From Aggregicoccus sp. 17bor-14 (GTDB lineage Bacteria; Myxococcota; Myxococcia; Myxococcales; Myxococcaceae), in contig NZ_VJZZ01000009.1 in assembly GCF_009659535.1 (NCBI RefSeq), positions 55,695-119,694 on the forward strand: a stretch of 64,000 bases of DNA. The letters run 5' to 3'. The position numbers and the translations under genes were made by a program. Below are positions 26,473 through 35,786 of this stretch, piece after piece (the stretch's first letter is position 1; each line of letters starts with the position of its first letter). Under the pieces are notes generated by a model that saw only the letters and a program-made list of their open reading frames with translations, was not told the DNA's origin and did no database searches.

Positions 26473-27663
26473 TCAGGGCTGGGCCTTGAACGCAGCGAGC
26501 GTCTGGAGGTTCGCGGGCACCTGGATCTCCCCGGCCGCGATCTTCTTCGCCAGGGCCTCCACGCGCGCGAGCGCCTCGGCCTTGCCCGGGAAGTCCAGCG
26601 TCACCGGCACGTAGCCCACGCCGCCCTCCTTCAGGCCCATCACCTGGTCACCCGCCTGGAAGCGGCCCTCGGTGAGCTCCTTCGTCGCCGAGTACACGGC
26701 GAGGTCCACGCGCTTCACCATCGAGGTGAGCACCGCGTCCGGCGCCACGTGGCTCTGGTCGCTGTCCACGCCGATCACGAACACGCTCTTGCCCGCGGCG
26801 CGCGCCTCCTTCACCGCCTGGATGACGCCCAGCCCGTCGCCACCGGCCGCGTGGAACACCACGTCCGCGCCCTTGGCCAGCAGGTCCTGGCCCACCTGCT
26901 TGCCCGCGCTCACGTTGTCGAAGCTGCCGGTGTAGCTCACCAGCAGGCGCTCGGCGGCCTTGGGGTTGGTGGTCATCACGCCGGCGCGAAAGCCCGCCTC
27001 GAACTTGCGGATGAGCGGCACCTGCATGCCGCCCACGAAGCCCACCGTGCCCGTGCGGGTGGCGAGCCCCGCGAGCGCGCCCACCAGGAAGCTGCCCTCC
27101 TCCTCGCGGAACACCACCGTGTGCACGTTGGGCAGGGTGAAGGGCTTGCCCCGCGCGTCCAGCAGCGGGCTGTCGATGAGCACGAAGCGCGCGTCCGGGT
27201 TGCGGCGCGCCACCGCCTCCATCGCCGGCTCCAGCAGGTAGCCCACGCCGATGGTCAGCGCCGCGCCCTGGTCCACCAGCAGCTGCAGGTTGGGCTCGTA
27301 GTCCTCGGGCGCCTTGCTCTGCAGCACCAGCGGAGTCACCGGCAGCAGCTTCACCTCGGGCAGGCCCGGCGAGAGGCTCGCCGCGCGGGTCTCCGGCGTC
27401 GCATCCAGGTAGCGGCCGCCCACGTAGCGCTTGCCCGCGGCCCACAGCTCCAGGCCGCGCAGGGCCGAGTCGTTGAAGGACTGGTCGCCGCGCCCGGCGA
27501 TGTCCGTCACCAGGCCCACCTTCTGCGTGGCGCCTGCCTTGGCGGCCTGGGCCTCTGCCGAAGGCGCAGACGGCGGGGCGGCAGGGGAGGAGTCGTCCTT
27601 CTTCTTCGCGCAGGCGCAGAGCAGCGCCGCCAGGGTGAGGGCCGGGAGCAGGGTGCGGATCAT
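26473..27663 (-). CDS. BMP-family nucleoside-binding lipoprotein
   Basis: 396 residues. Lipobox LLCAC is followed by a basic and Pro/Ala linker, then the BMP (PnrA-like) fold: VGLVTDIAGRGDQSFNDSA, GFVGGMQVPLIRKFEAGF and FHAAGGDGLGVIQAVKEA. These proteins bind nucleosides and deliver them to the permease. This one is longer than average because of an insertion around residues 80-110 after the first strand (YLDATPETRAASLSPGLPEV). ATG 27663, first gene of the transporter operon, divergent from the pyrimidine-nucleoside phosphorylase gene. Confidence 0.92.
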   Translation of the reverse strand: MIRTLLPALTLAALLCACAKKKDDSSPAAPPSAPSAEAQAAKAGATQKVGLVTDIAGRGDQSFNDSALRGLELWAAGKRYVGGRYLDATPETRAASLSPGLPEVKLLPVTPLVLQSKAPEDYEPNLQLLVDQGAALTIGVGYLLEPAMEAVARRNPDARFVLIDSPLLDARGKPFTLPNVHTVVFREEEGSFLVGALAGLATRTGTVGFVGGMQVPLIRKFEAGFRAGVMTTNPKAAERLLVSYTGSFDNVSAGKQVGQDLLAKGADVVFHAAGGDGLGVIQAVKEARAAGKSVFVIGVDSDQSHVAPDAVLTSMVKRVDLAVYSATKELTEGRFQAGDQVMGLKEGGVGYVPVTLDFPGKAEALARVEALAKKIAAGEIQVPANLQTLAAFKAQP

Positions 27664-27684
27664 GGGGCGCTCCTCATAGCAGGG

Positions 27685-27713
27685 TTCAAGGCCGGTGCGC
27701 TCTCTGGTATGGG
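27685..27713 (+). promoter_or_regulatory. Candidate promoter of the pyrimidine-nucleoside phosphorylase gene
   Basis: TTCAAG (27685-27690), a 17-nt spacer and TATGGG (27708-27713) with TG one base upstream. The -10 ends 9 nt before the GTG start at 27723, so transcription would begin almost at the start codon. Confidence 0.45.
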
Positions 27714-27722
27714 CCCACCACC

Positions 27723-29027
<1,305 letters not shown>

Positions 29028-29088
29028 CGAACAGGGGCAAAAAAGCCTCCTGCTCCAGGCCCCGCCCGCAGGTAGAGTGAGCCCCTTC

Positions 29089-29940
29089 ATGGGGCTCTAC
29101 GAACAGGTACAGGAGACGGTGCAGGCCATCCGGGGGCGCGCCCCCGGGCTCGCGCCGAAGGTGGGAATCATCCTCGGCAGCGGGCTGGGCGACTTCGCGG
29201 ACGGCTTCGCGGACAAGGTGGTGCTGCCCTACGCGGAGCTGCCGCACTTCCCGCACTCCTCGGTGCCGGGCCACGCCGGGCGCCTCGTGCTCGGGCGGCT
29301 CGCGGGCGTTCCGGTCGTCGCGATGCAGGGGCGCGTGCACGCCTACGAGGGCTACGCGCCCGCGCAGGTGGCCTTCCCCGCGCGCGTGCTCTGCGCGCTC
29401 GGCATCCAGGCCCTGGTGGTGACCAACGCCGCGGGCACGGTGAACACCGCGTACGCCCCCGGCGACCTGATGGCGATCACCGACCAGCTCAACCTCTCCG
29501 GCTGGAACCCCCTCACCGGCCCCAACGACGACCGGCTCGGGCCCCGCTTCCCGGACATGAGCCGCGCCTTCTCGCCCGAGCTGCTCGCACTGCTCTTCGC
29601 CTCGGCCAAGCGCACCGGGGTGGACCTCAAGCGCGGCGTGTACAGCATGCTCGCCGGGCCCACCTACGAGACGCCCGCGGAGATCCGCATGCTGCGCATC
29701 CTCGGTGCGGACGCGGTGGGGATGAGCACCGTGCCCGAGGTCATCGCGGCCGCCCACATGGGCGTGCCGGTGGCCGGCGTGAGCTGCATCACGAACCTCG
29801 CCGCGGGCATCGGCGACAAGCCGCTGACCCACGCCGAGGTCGCCGAGGTCGCCCACCGCGTGAAGGACACCTTCGGGCGCCTGCTCGCGGACTTCCTGCC
29901 GGCCATCGCCCACGGCGCTGGCCCGGGCGCACAGTCTTGA
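29089..29940 (+). CDS. Purine nucleoside phosphorylase (trimeric type)
   Basis: 283 residues. It cleaves inosine and guanosine with phosphate. GSGLGDFAD (phosphate loop), MQGRVHAYEGY, VTNAAGTVN (purine-site Asn) and AGPTYETPAEIRMLR are all present, and GMSTVPEVIAA ends the domain. It is the low-molecular-weight, trimeric family (PunA/XapA). ATG 29089; TAGAGT (29073-29078) ends 10 nt before it with no ribosome site. The stop overlaps a triple TTGAGCC-like heptamer (29937-29957). Confidence 0.94.
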   Translation: MGLYEQVQETVQAIRGRAPGLAPKVGIILGSGLGDFADGFADKVVLPYAELPHFPHSSVPGHAGRLVLGRLAGVPVVAMQGRVHAYEGYAPAQVAFPARVLCALGIQALVVTNAAGTVNTAYAPGDLMAITDQLNLSGWNPLTGPNDDRLGPRFPDMSRAFSPELLALLFASAKRTGVDLKRGVYSMLAGPTYETPAEIRMLRILGADAVGMSTVPEVIAAAHMGVPVAGVSCITNLAAGIGDKPLTHAEVAEVAHRVKDTFGRLLADFLPAIAHGAGPGAQS

Positions 29941-29989
29941 GCCTCGAGCCTTGAGCCGCACCCACCCACACCACGAGACGGGAGACACC

Positions 29990-30367
29990 ATGGCCGGACA
30001 GGGAGCGCAGCGCGGCGGCAGCATCAGTGACGCAGAGGACCGGCGCGACTTCCCGCGCGTCCCCATGCGCTTCCTCGTGCGCAGCCTGGACCGCGGCGGC
30101 GACTTCGAGCCGCGCGAGGGAGACCTCTCGGTGGGCGGCTTCTCCTGCGTGGGCGCCGCGCTCTCGGACGTGGAGAGCGTGGAGGTGCGCTTCAGCCTGC
30201 CGGGCCTCCCGGAGGCGCTGCAGGCGCGCGGGCAGGTGGTGCGCCTGAGCGAGGGGCCCCAGGGCCGCACCGCGCACGTGGCCTTCGTCAACCCGCCGCT
30301 CGCGCTCGAGCTCGCCGTGGCGCGCCACCTCGAGGGCCTGCCGCCCGCCGGAGCCCGCTCGCCGTGA
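29990..30367 (+). CDS. Single-domain PilZ protein (c-di-GMP receptor candidate)
   Basis: 125 residues. RRDFPRVPMRF supplies the RxxxR motif and DLSVGGF the D/NxSxxG motif that together bind c-di-GMP; the six-stranded barrel follows. PilZ proteins report c-di-GMP to motility, adhesion or enzymes. ATG 29990 has GGGAG 7 nt upstream; the upstream ATG at 29951 is less likely. Its TGA overlaps the GTG of the cytidine deaminase by 4 nt, so the two are translated together. Confidence 0.9.
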   Translation: MAGQGAQRGGSISDAEDRRDFPRVPMRFLVRSLDRGGDFEPREGDLSVGGFSCVGAALSDVESVEVRFSLPGLPEALQARGQVVRLSEGPQGRTAHVAFVNPPLALELAVARHLEGLPPAGARSP

Positions 30368-30777
30368 CCGGGGCCGCGGACACGATTCCCTGGGAGCGCC
30401 TCTTCGAGGTGGCCACCGAGGCGCGCACCCGCGCGCACGTGCCCTACTCGAAGTTCCCGGTGGGCGCGGCGCTGCTCTACGCGGATGGCGCCGTGGTGGC
30501 CGGCTGCAACGTGGAGAACGCCTCGTACGGCGGCACCCTCTGCGCCGAGCGCACCGCCATCGTGCGCGGCGTCGTCGAGGGGCACGGCGAGCCCGTCGCG
30601 CTCGCCATCGTGGTGGACACGCCCACCCCATGCCCGCCCTGCGGCCTGTGCCGCCAGGTGGTGGCCGAGTTCGCCAAGCCCTCGCTCCCGGTGCGCAGCC
30701 GCAACCTGAAGGGGGACGAGGCGCGCTACAGCCTCGAGCAGCTCCTGCCCTTCGCCTTCACCGCCGACTTCTTCTAG
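30364..30777 (+). CDS. cdd: Cytidine deaminase
   Basis: 137 residues, the size of homotetrameric cytidine deaminases. Zinc ligands are CAER (Cys and the catalytic Glu) and PCPPCGLC. NVENASYGGTLCAER matches the substrate-binding region. It converts cytidine and deoxycytidine to uridine and deoxyuridine, which the adjacent phosphorylase would then use. Start GTG 30364 overlaps the PilZ stop codon. Confidence 0.94.
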   Translation: MTGAADTIPWERLFEVATEARTRAHVPYSKFPVGAALLYADGAVVAGCNVENASYGGTLCAERTAIVRGVVEGHGEPVALAIVVDTPTPCPPCGLCRQVVAEFAKPSLPVRSRNLKGDEARYSLEQLLPFAFTADFF

Positions 30778-30798
30778 GCCCTCGACCCCCGGAGCCTC

Positions 30799-32136
30799 GT
30801 GGACCTGCTCCTCACGCACGGCACCGTCGTCACCATGAACCGCGAGCGCGAGGTGCTCGCGGACACCGACGTGCTCGTGCAGGACGGGCGCATCGCGCGC
30901 GTAGGGAGGCGCCTGCGCCGCCGGGGCAACACCCGCGTGGTGGACGTGAGCGGCCAGGTGGTGCTGCCCGGCCTCATCCACGGCCACCTGCACGCGTGCC
31001 AGACGCTGTTCCGCAACCGCGCGGACGGGCTCGAGCTGCTGGACTGGCTTCGCGAGCGCATCTGGCCCTTCGAGGCCGCGCACGACGCGGAGTCCATGCG
31101 CGCCTCCGCAGACCTCACCTTCGCCGAGCTCATCCGCTCGGGCGCCACGGCGGCCCTCGACATGGGCACGGTGCGCCACTACGACGCCGTCTTCGAGTCC
31201 GCGCGCGACGCGGGCTTCCGGCTGGTGGGTGGCAAGGCGATGATGGACGCGGGGCAGGGGCTGCCGGCGGGCCTGCGCGAGAGCACCGAGGCGAGCCTGC
31301 AGGAGAGCCTCGCGCTGCTGCAGCGCTGGCACGGCCAGGCGGACGGGCGCCTTCGCTACGCCTTCGCCCCGCGCTTCGTGCTCTCGTGCACGGAGAAGCT
31401 GCTGCGCGAGGTGGCGCGGCTCGCGCGCGAGCACGGGGTGCGCATCCACACCCACGCGAGCGAGAACCCCACCGAGTGCGACGTGGTCCGCCAGAAGACG
31501 GGCCAGGACAACGTGGCCTACCTGCACGGGCTCGGGGTGAGTGGGCCGCACGTGACGCTCGCGCACTGCGTGTGGCTCACCGCGGGCGAGCAGCGCCTCC
31601 TGCGCGACAGCGGCACCGTGGTGTGCCACTGCCCCAGCTCCAATCTCAAGTTGGCGAGCGGCATCGCCAAGGTGCCCGAGCTGATGGACGCAGGGGTGCG
31701 GCTCGCGCTCGGGGCGGACGGCGCGCCCTGCAACAACAACCTGGACCTCTTCACCGAGATGCGGCTCGCGGCGCTGCTGCACAAGCCGCGCGTGGGGCCG
31801 CTGGGCATGCCGCCCGAGCGCGTGGTGGAGATGGCCACCCTGGGCGGCGCGCGGGCGCTGGGGCTCGAGGACGAGGTGGGCTCGCTCGAGGTGGGCAAGC
31901 GCGCGGACGTGACGGTGGTGGACCTGCGCGCCCTGCACGCGACCCCCGCCCCTGACGAGCGCCCCCAGGACGTGCTGGGCCCGCTCGTCTACGCCGCGCG
32001 CGCGAGCGACGTGGTGCACGTGCTCATCGACGGGCGCCCCGTGCTGATGGACCGGCAGCTGCGCACGCTGGACGCGGACGACGTGGCCGAGCGCGCCCGC
32101 ACCCACGCCCGGCGGCTCGCCGAGCGCGCCGGCTAG
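30799..32136 (+). CDS. Amidohydrolase-superfamily deaminase (nucleoside or 5'-deoxyadenosine type)
   Basis: 445 residues, TIM-barrel amidohydrolase. Metal ligands: HGHLHA (HxH near residue 60), HTHASENP, LAHCVWLT and GADGAPCNNNLDLF (Asp). The family includes MTA/SAH deaminase, guanine deaminase, 5'-deoxyadenosine deaminase and triazine hydrolases. Position in the nucleoside operon supports adenosine or 5'-deoxyadenosine-like purine deamination. GTG 30799, 21 nt after cdd. Confidence 0.85.
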   Translation: MDLLLTHGTVVTMNREREVLADTDVLVQDGRIARVGRRLRRRGNTRVVDVSGQVVLPGLIHGHLHACQTLFRNRADGLELLDWLRERIWPFEAAHDAESMRASADLTFAELIRSGATAALDMGTVRHYDAVFESARDAGFRLVGGKAMMDAGQGLPAGLRESTEASLQESLALLQRWHGQADGRLRYAFAPRFVLSCTEKLLREVARLAREHGVRIHTHASENPTECDVVRQKTGQDNVAYLHGLGVSGPHVTLAHCVWLTAGEQRLLRDSGTVVCHCPSSNLKLASGIAKVPELMDAGVRLALGADGAPCNNNLDLFTEMRLAALLHKPRVGPLGMPPERVVEMATLGGARALGLEDEVGSLEVGKRADVTVVDLRALHATPAPDERPQDVLGPLVYAARASDVVHVLIDGRPVLMDRQLRTLDADDVAERARTHARRLAERAG

Positions 32137-32143
32137 CCGGGGT

Positions 32144-32177
32144 CCCCTCTCCCTCTGGGAGAGGGTCAGGGTGAGGG
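32144..32177. repeat. Intergenic copy of a dispersed palindromic repeat
   Basis: CCCTCTCCCTCTGGGAGAGG is the left, palindromic part, followed by GTCAGGGTGAGGG. A very similar 33-nt unit lies inside the kinase gene at 44553-44585. The arms CCCTCTCCC and GGGAGAGGG pair. It lies between the amidohydrolase and Hsp20 genes. Confidence 0.7.
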
Positions 32178-32197
32178 ATTGCCACCCCCGGCGCGCC

Positions 32198-32265
32198 TTG
32201 CGCACCTCGAGCGCTGCTTTACGGTCGTCGATGGCGGACCCGCGGTGCGGAAACGCCGCGGGTCC
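32198..32265 (+). promoter_or_regulatory. Candidate promoter and 5' leader hairpin of the hsp20 gene
   Basis: TTGCGC (32198-32203), 16 nt, TACGGT (32220-32225) could be a promoter with a start near 32232. Directly after it GGACCCGCGG (32236-32245) pairs perfectly with CCGCGGGTCC (32256-32265) over a 10-nt loop, at the very 5' end of the expected transcript, 36 nt before the hsp20 start. No T-run. Confidence 0.45.
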
Positions 32266-32301
32266 CTCTCTCGAGACACATCTCTCAAGGAGGACATCGT
32301 C

Positions 32302-32808
32302 ATGGCTGACCTGAGTGTTCGTCACACCCCGGGCGCCCTGCCGCAGCGGCGCCAGAGCTGGGATCCCTTCCAGCAGATGCAGGAGCTGATGGGCCTCGAC
32401 CCGCTGGAGGAGTTCGGCCGCCTGCTCTCCGGGCGCGCGGAGGGCGCGCGCTTCCTGCCGGCCTTCGAGGTGAAGGAGACGAAGGACGCCTTCCTCTTCA
32501 AGGCGGACCTGCCCGGCGTGGACGAGAAGGACCTGGACATCACCGTCACCGAGGACCGCATCACGGTGAGCGGGAAGCGGGAGAGCGAGCAGCGCGAGGA
32601 GGGCGAGCGCTACTACGCCGTCGAGCGCCAGTACGGCGCCTTCAGCCGCGCCTTCACGCTGCCCGAGGGCGTGAACGCGGACGGCGTGCAGGCGGAGCTG
32701 AAGGACGGGGTGCTCAGCCTGCGGCTGCCCAAGCGCCCCGAGTCCCAGCCCCGGCGCATCAGCGTGAGCAAGGGCGGGGGCGGCGCGAAGGACAAGGCGC
32801 ACGCGTAG
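32302..32808 (+). CDS. Small heat-shock protein (Hsp20/alpha-crystallin)
   Basis: 168 residues. The alpha-crystallin domain spans about residues 52-145: FEVKETKDAFLFKADLPGVDE opens it, ITVSGKRE and GAFSRAFTLPEGV follow, with the closing strand region DGVLSLRLPK. The N-terminal region (DPFQQMQELMGLDPLEEF) is Pro/Met/Phe-containing and forms the oligomerisation arm. It would hold unfolding proteins without ATP. AAGGAGG lies 9 nt before ATG 32302. Confidence 0.95.
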   Translation: MADLSVRHTPGALPQRRQSWDPFQQMQELMGLDPLEEFGRLLSGRAEGARFLPAFEVKETKDAFLFKADLPGVDEKDLDITVTEDRITVSGKRESEQREEGERYYAVERQYGAFSRAFTLPEGVNADGVQAELKDGVLSLRLPKRPESQPRRISVSKGGGGAKDKAHA

Positions 32809-33013
32809 TCCCGCACGGCGGCGCGCGCCCCGGCCCCGGGGCGCGCGCGCGGCCCACGTCGCATTGCCTTGCCCTCGGGCCCCCCCCTCTGCAATCACGG
32901 GGAGGACAGTGCGTACCTTGGCAGGGAGCGCACGGGCCCTCGGCGGTCCCGGCCTTCGTGTAAGGTCGTCTCACAGCGGTGACCCGTTCGGCGGAAGGAA
33001 GGCAAAGACGGCC

Positions 33014-33748
33014 ATGTGGAACCGGTTCAGGCGGGCAGTGCGCAGCTTCTTCGGCTTCTTCGTGTCCTCCATCGAGGACCCGGAGCTGATCCTCGAGCAG
33101 AACGTCCGGGACATGAACGACCAGGTCCCGAAGATGAACGAGTCCATCGCCATGGTGCGGGCGAACGTGACCCTGCTCGAGAAGGAGAACGCCAAGTACA
33201 AGACCGAGGTGACGCAGCTCACCGCCAAGGTGAAGGCCGCCATCCAGGCGGGCCGCGACGACCTCGCCGCCCAGTACGCCACGCGCCTGCAGACGGAGAA
33301 GGGCGCGCTCGAGCGCAACGAGATGCAGCTGTCCACCGCGCGCGCTGCCTACGAGAAGGCGCTCAACGTGAAGAAGCTCTTCATGCGCGAGAAGGAGCGC
33401 AAGACGCAGGAGGCCATGGACGCCATCCGCGACGCGCGCCGCGCCAAGTGGCAGTCCAAGGTCGCTGACGCCATGGAGTCCTTCGAGGTGGCCGGCATCG
33501 ACGCCACCCACGGCGAGATGCTGCGCAAGGTGGAGGAGCGCACGGCCATCAACGAGGCGCGCATGCAGATGGCGCTCGAGAGCGTGGACCACCAGACCCT
33601 CGCCATCGAGGAGGACGCCGAGCGCATCCAGGCCAACGAGCTGGTGAAGCAGTTCAAGATGGAGATGGGGCTGGAGAGCCCCGCCCCCGTCTCGGACGTG
33701 GCCAGCGGCCCGGAGAAGACCATCGGCAAGAAGGTGGAGATCAAGTAG
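33014..33748 (+). CDS. PspA/IM30 (ESCRT-III-like) family protein
   Basis: 244 residues, almost all long helices. N-terminal amphipathic helix MWNRFRRAVRSFFGFFVSS is membrane-binding; IEDPELILEQNVRDMNDQVP is the family opening. Long coiled-coil hairpin continues to about residue 220. PspA binds stressed inner membrane to prevent proton leakage and remodel it. The start is ATG 33014, with GAAGGAAGG upstream. It is the first gene of a three-gene operon (40 nt to the next gene). Confidence 0.9.
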   Translation: MWNRFRRAVRSFFGFFVSSIEDPELILEQNVRDMNDQVPKMNESIAMVRANVTLLEKENAKYKTEVTQLTAKVKAAIQAGRDDLAAQYATRLQTEKGALERNEMQLSTARAAYEKALNVKKLFMREKERKTQEAMDAIRDARRAKWQSKVADAMESFEVAGIDATHGEMLRKVEERTAINEARMQMALESVDHQTLAIEEDAERIQANELVKQFKMEMGLESPAPVSDVASGPEKTIGKKVEIK

Positions 33749-33787
33749 CCCCGCGTGCGCCCGGCTCGGGCGCACCGGGCCTCTCCC

Positions 33788-34969
33788 ATGAAGCTGCGCG
33801 GCACCGGACTGCTGCTCTTCGCAGCGCTGCTCCTCTGCGGGGTGGGCTACGCGCTCGCCTCGCGCCTGGGCTACCTGGACCGGCTGCAGGCCCGGCTCTT
33901 CCCCCAGACGCGCGAGGCGGTGCGCCTGTCGCCCGGTGACTTCCCCGCCGGGGTCGCCGCGCCCGTGGGGGACCTGGCCTCGGTGCCCTTGCGCCCCACG
34001 CTGATCGGCTTCACCCCGCGCGGCTCCTCCGCCGCGCTGCTGCTCGCCACCGGCGGGGCCGTGAGCGCCGAGAACGCGGCCGCGCCCGCCCCGGGCGAGG
34101 GGCTGCTCAAGACGGGCTACGCGCTGGATGCGCGCGCGGTCGTCTTCGCGCGCGAGGAGGAGCTGCGCAAGGCGCTGGCCATCGGCGGGGAGAGCGGCGG
34201 GGTGGACATGGCGGCCATCTCGGTGGACCGCCTCGCCGCGTGGGGCGCGCTCCTGCGAGACGCGGCGCCGCGCACCGTGCTGCTCTTGGGGCGAAGCAAG
34301 GGCCAGGAGGCGCTCGCGGCGGTGGGGGTGAAGGAGCTCACGGGCCTGCGGGGAAAGCGGCTCGGGGTGTACCCGCACAGCAGCAGCCAGTACTTCGCGC
34401 TGTGGCTGCTCGCGCGCGCGGGCCTGCGGGTCACGGACGTGAAGTGGGTGGACCTGCCCTCCACGCTGGACGCGGGGCGCGCGCTGCGCGAGGGGCGGGT
34501 GGATGCGGCGGCCGGCCTCTGGGGCGACGTGGAGCTCGCGGCGCGAGACCGCGAGGGCAGCGTGCTCGCCACCACCGTGGACGCGCCGCACCTGGTGGCC
34601 ACCGTGCTGGTGGTGCGCGGCGAGTTCGCGGCCCGCTACCCGGACGCGCTGCGCCGCGTGCTGCGCGGGCTCCTGGATGCGGCCAGCGCCGTGAAGAAGG
34701 ACCCGGCCGCCGGTGCGCGCCTGCTGGGCGAGGTCGCCCCGTACCTCGGCGACCCGGTGGCCGCCATCGAGAGCGCGCCGCCCGCCACGCTCGCGGACAA
34801 CCGCGCCTTCTTCGGGCTCTCGGGCGAGGCCCCCGTCACCTACGACGAGCTCTTCCAGAGCGCCGCGGCGCTCTACGGCAAGCTCAACCGCACGGGCGCC
34901 GCGCCGGACGCCGAGGACACGCGCGACCTGGGCGCTCTCAAGTACGTCTCGGAGGCACGCGGCCCGTGA
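33788..34969 (+). CDS. Periplasmic-binding-like protein (NMT1/THI5-type) in PspA operon
   Basis: 393 residues. An uncleaved or signal-type N-terminal helix (GLLLFAALLLCGVGYALA) precedes a type-II periplasmic binding fold: LRKALAIGGESGGVDMAAISVDR, LRGKRLGVYPHSSSQYF and ALREGRVDAAAGLWGDVELA. The closest recognised pattern is the NMT1/THI5 or SsuA group, which bind small molecules for ABC importers, yet no ABC partner is next to it. Its ATG 33788 follows PspA and its stop overlaps the next gene's GTG. A role in sensing or membrane stress response is possible, but the ligand is unknown. Confidence 0.75.
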   Translation: MKLRGTGLLLFAALLLCGVGYALASRLGYLDRLQARLFPQTREAVRLSPGDFPAGVAAPVGDLASVPLRPTLIGFTPRGSSAALLLATGGAVSAENAAAPAPGEGLLKTGYALDARAVVFAREEELRKALAIGGESGGVDMAAISVDRLAAWGALLRDAAPRTVLLLGRSKGQEALAAVGVKELTGLRGKRLGVYPHSSSQYFALWLLARAGLRVTDVKWVDLPSTLDAGRALREGRVDAAAGLWGDVELAARDREGSVLATTVDAPHLVATVLVVRGEFAARYPDALRRVLRGLLDAASAVKKDPAAGARLLGEVAPYLGDPVAAIESAPPATLADNRAFFGLSGEAPVTYDELFQSAAALYGKLNRTGAAPDAEDTRDLGALKYVSEARGP

Positions 34970-35766
34970 GCAAGCCCAACTACATCAAGGCGGCCTTCTT
35001 CGTTCCGGCCAACCTCATGGCCATCGGCACGGCGGCCCTCTCCTCCGTCGTCACCCACGACGCGCTGCCCGCGCTCATCGGCCTCGGCGCGGAGGGCCTC
35101 TACCTGGGCGTGCTCTCCGCCTCCAAGCGCTTCCAGCGCGCGGTGCGCGCGAACAACCCCGAGGACGAGGAGGCGCACCGGCTCGCGCTCGAGGGGCTGC
35201 AGAAGGACCTCGCCCCCTCGCAGCGCGAGCACTACCAGGCGCTGGTGGGGCTGAAGGAGAAGATCCTCGGCAACTACCGCCGCCTCCCGGGAGGCCGGGT
35301 GCTCGCGGCCTCGAGCGAGCCGCGCCTCGATGCGCTGCTGCAGTCCTTCTTGAAGCTGCTGGGCACGCTGAACCAGTACCGCACCTACCTCAACGCCACG
35401 GACCGCAAGCAGGTGGAGACCGAGGTCTCGGCGCTCCAGGCGGAGCTCACGGGCGAGACGAACCCGCGGCTGCAGGAGGTGAAGGGGCGGCGCGTGGACA
35501 TCCTGCAGAAGCGCCTCGCGCGCTTCCAGCAGGCCGAGGAGAGCCGCGAGGTGGTGAGCCACCAGCTCGCGAGCATCGAGGACCTCCTGCGCCTCACCCA
35601 CGAGCAGTCCATCGCCATCCGCGACCCGGCCTCGGTGAACCGCCAGCTGGACGCGCTCGCCGCCGAGGCCGAGGCCGGCGACGAGACGGTGCGCCAGATG
35701 GAGCGCTTCATGGAGTTCAGCGACGAGATGGGCAGCACGGGGCCGCTGGGCACGCGGGTGCGCTAG
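34966..35766 (+). CDS. Membrane-anchored coiled-coil protein of PspA operon
   Basis: 266 residues. Two N-terminal hydrophobic segments (KAAFFVPANLMAIGTAALSS and ALPALIGLGAEGLYLGVL) form a hairpin; the remainder is helical and charged, with heptad patterns (ETEVSALQAELTGET, SHQLASIEDLLRLTHEQS). Nothing identifies an enzyme. GTG 34966 overlaps the preceding stop by 4 nt. Together with PspA it may form a membrane-stress module. I do not recognise a named family. Confidence 0.7.
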   Translation: MSKPNYIKAAFFVPANLMAIGTAALSSVVTHDALPALIGLGAEGLYLGVLSASKRFQRAVRANNPEDEEAHRLALEGLQKDLAPSQREHYQALVGLKEKILGNYRRLPGGRVLAASSEPRLDALLQSFLKLLGTLNQYRTYLNATDRKQVETEVSALQAELTGETNPRLQEVKGRRVDILQKRLARFQQAEESREVVSHQLASIEDLLRLTHEQSIAIRDPASVNRQLDALAAEAEAGDETVRQMERFMEFSDEMGSTGPLGTRVR

Positions 35767-35786
35767 CGCTATACCCGCGCGCGTCC

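Noticed and set aside
29937..29957. Three tandem TTGAGCC-like heptamers at the purine phosphorylase stop codon
   Set aside because: Too short and degenerate to assign a function; probably replication slippage.
32236..32265. RNA thermometer for hsp20
   Set aside because: A 10-bp stem of nearly all G-C pairs would not melt at heat-shock temperatures and does not cover the ribosome site.
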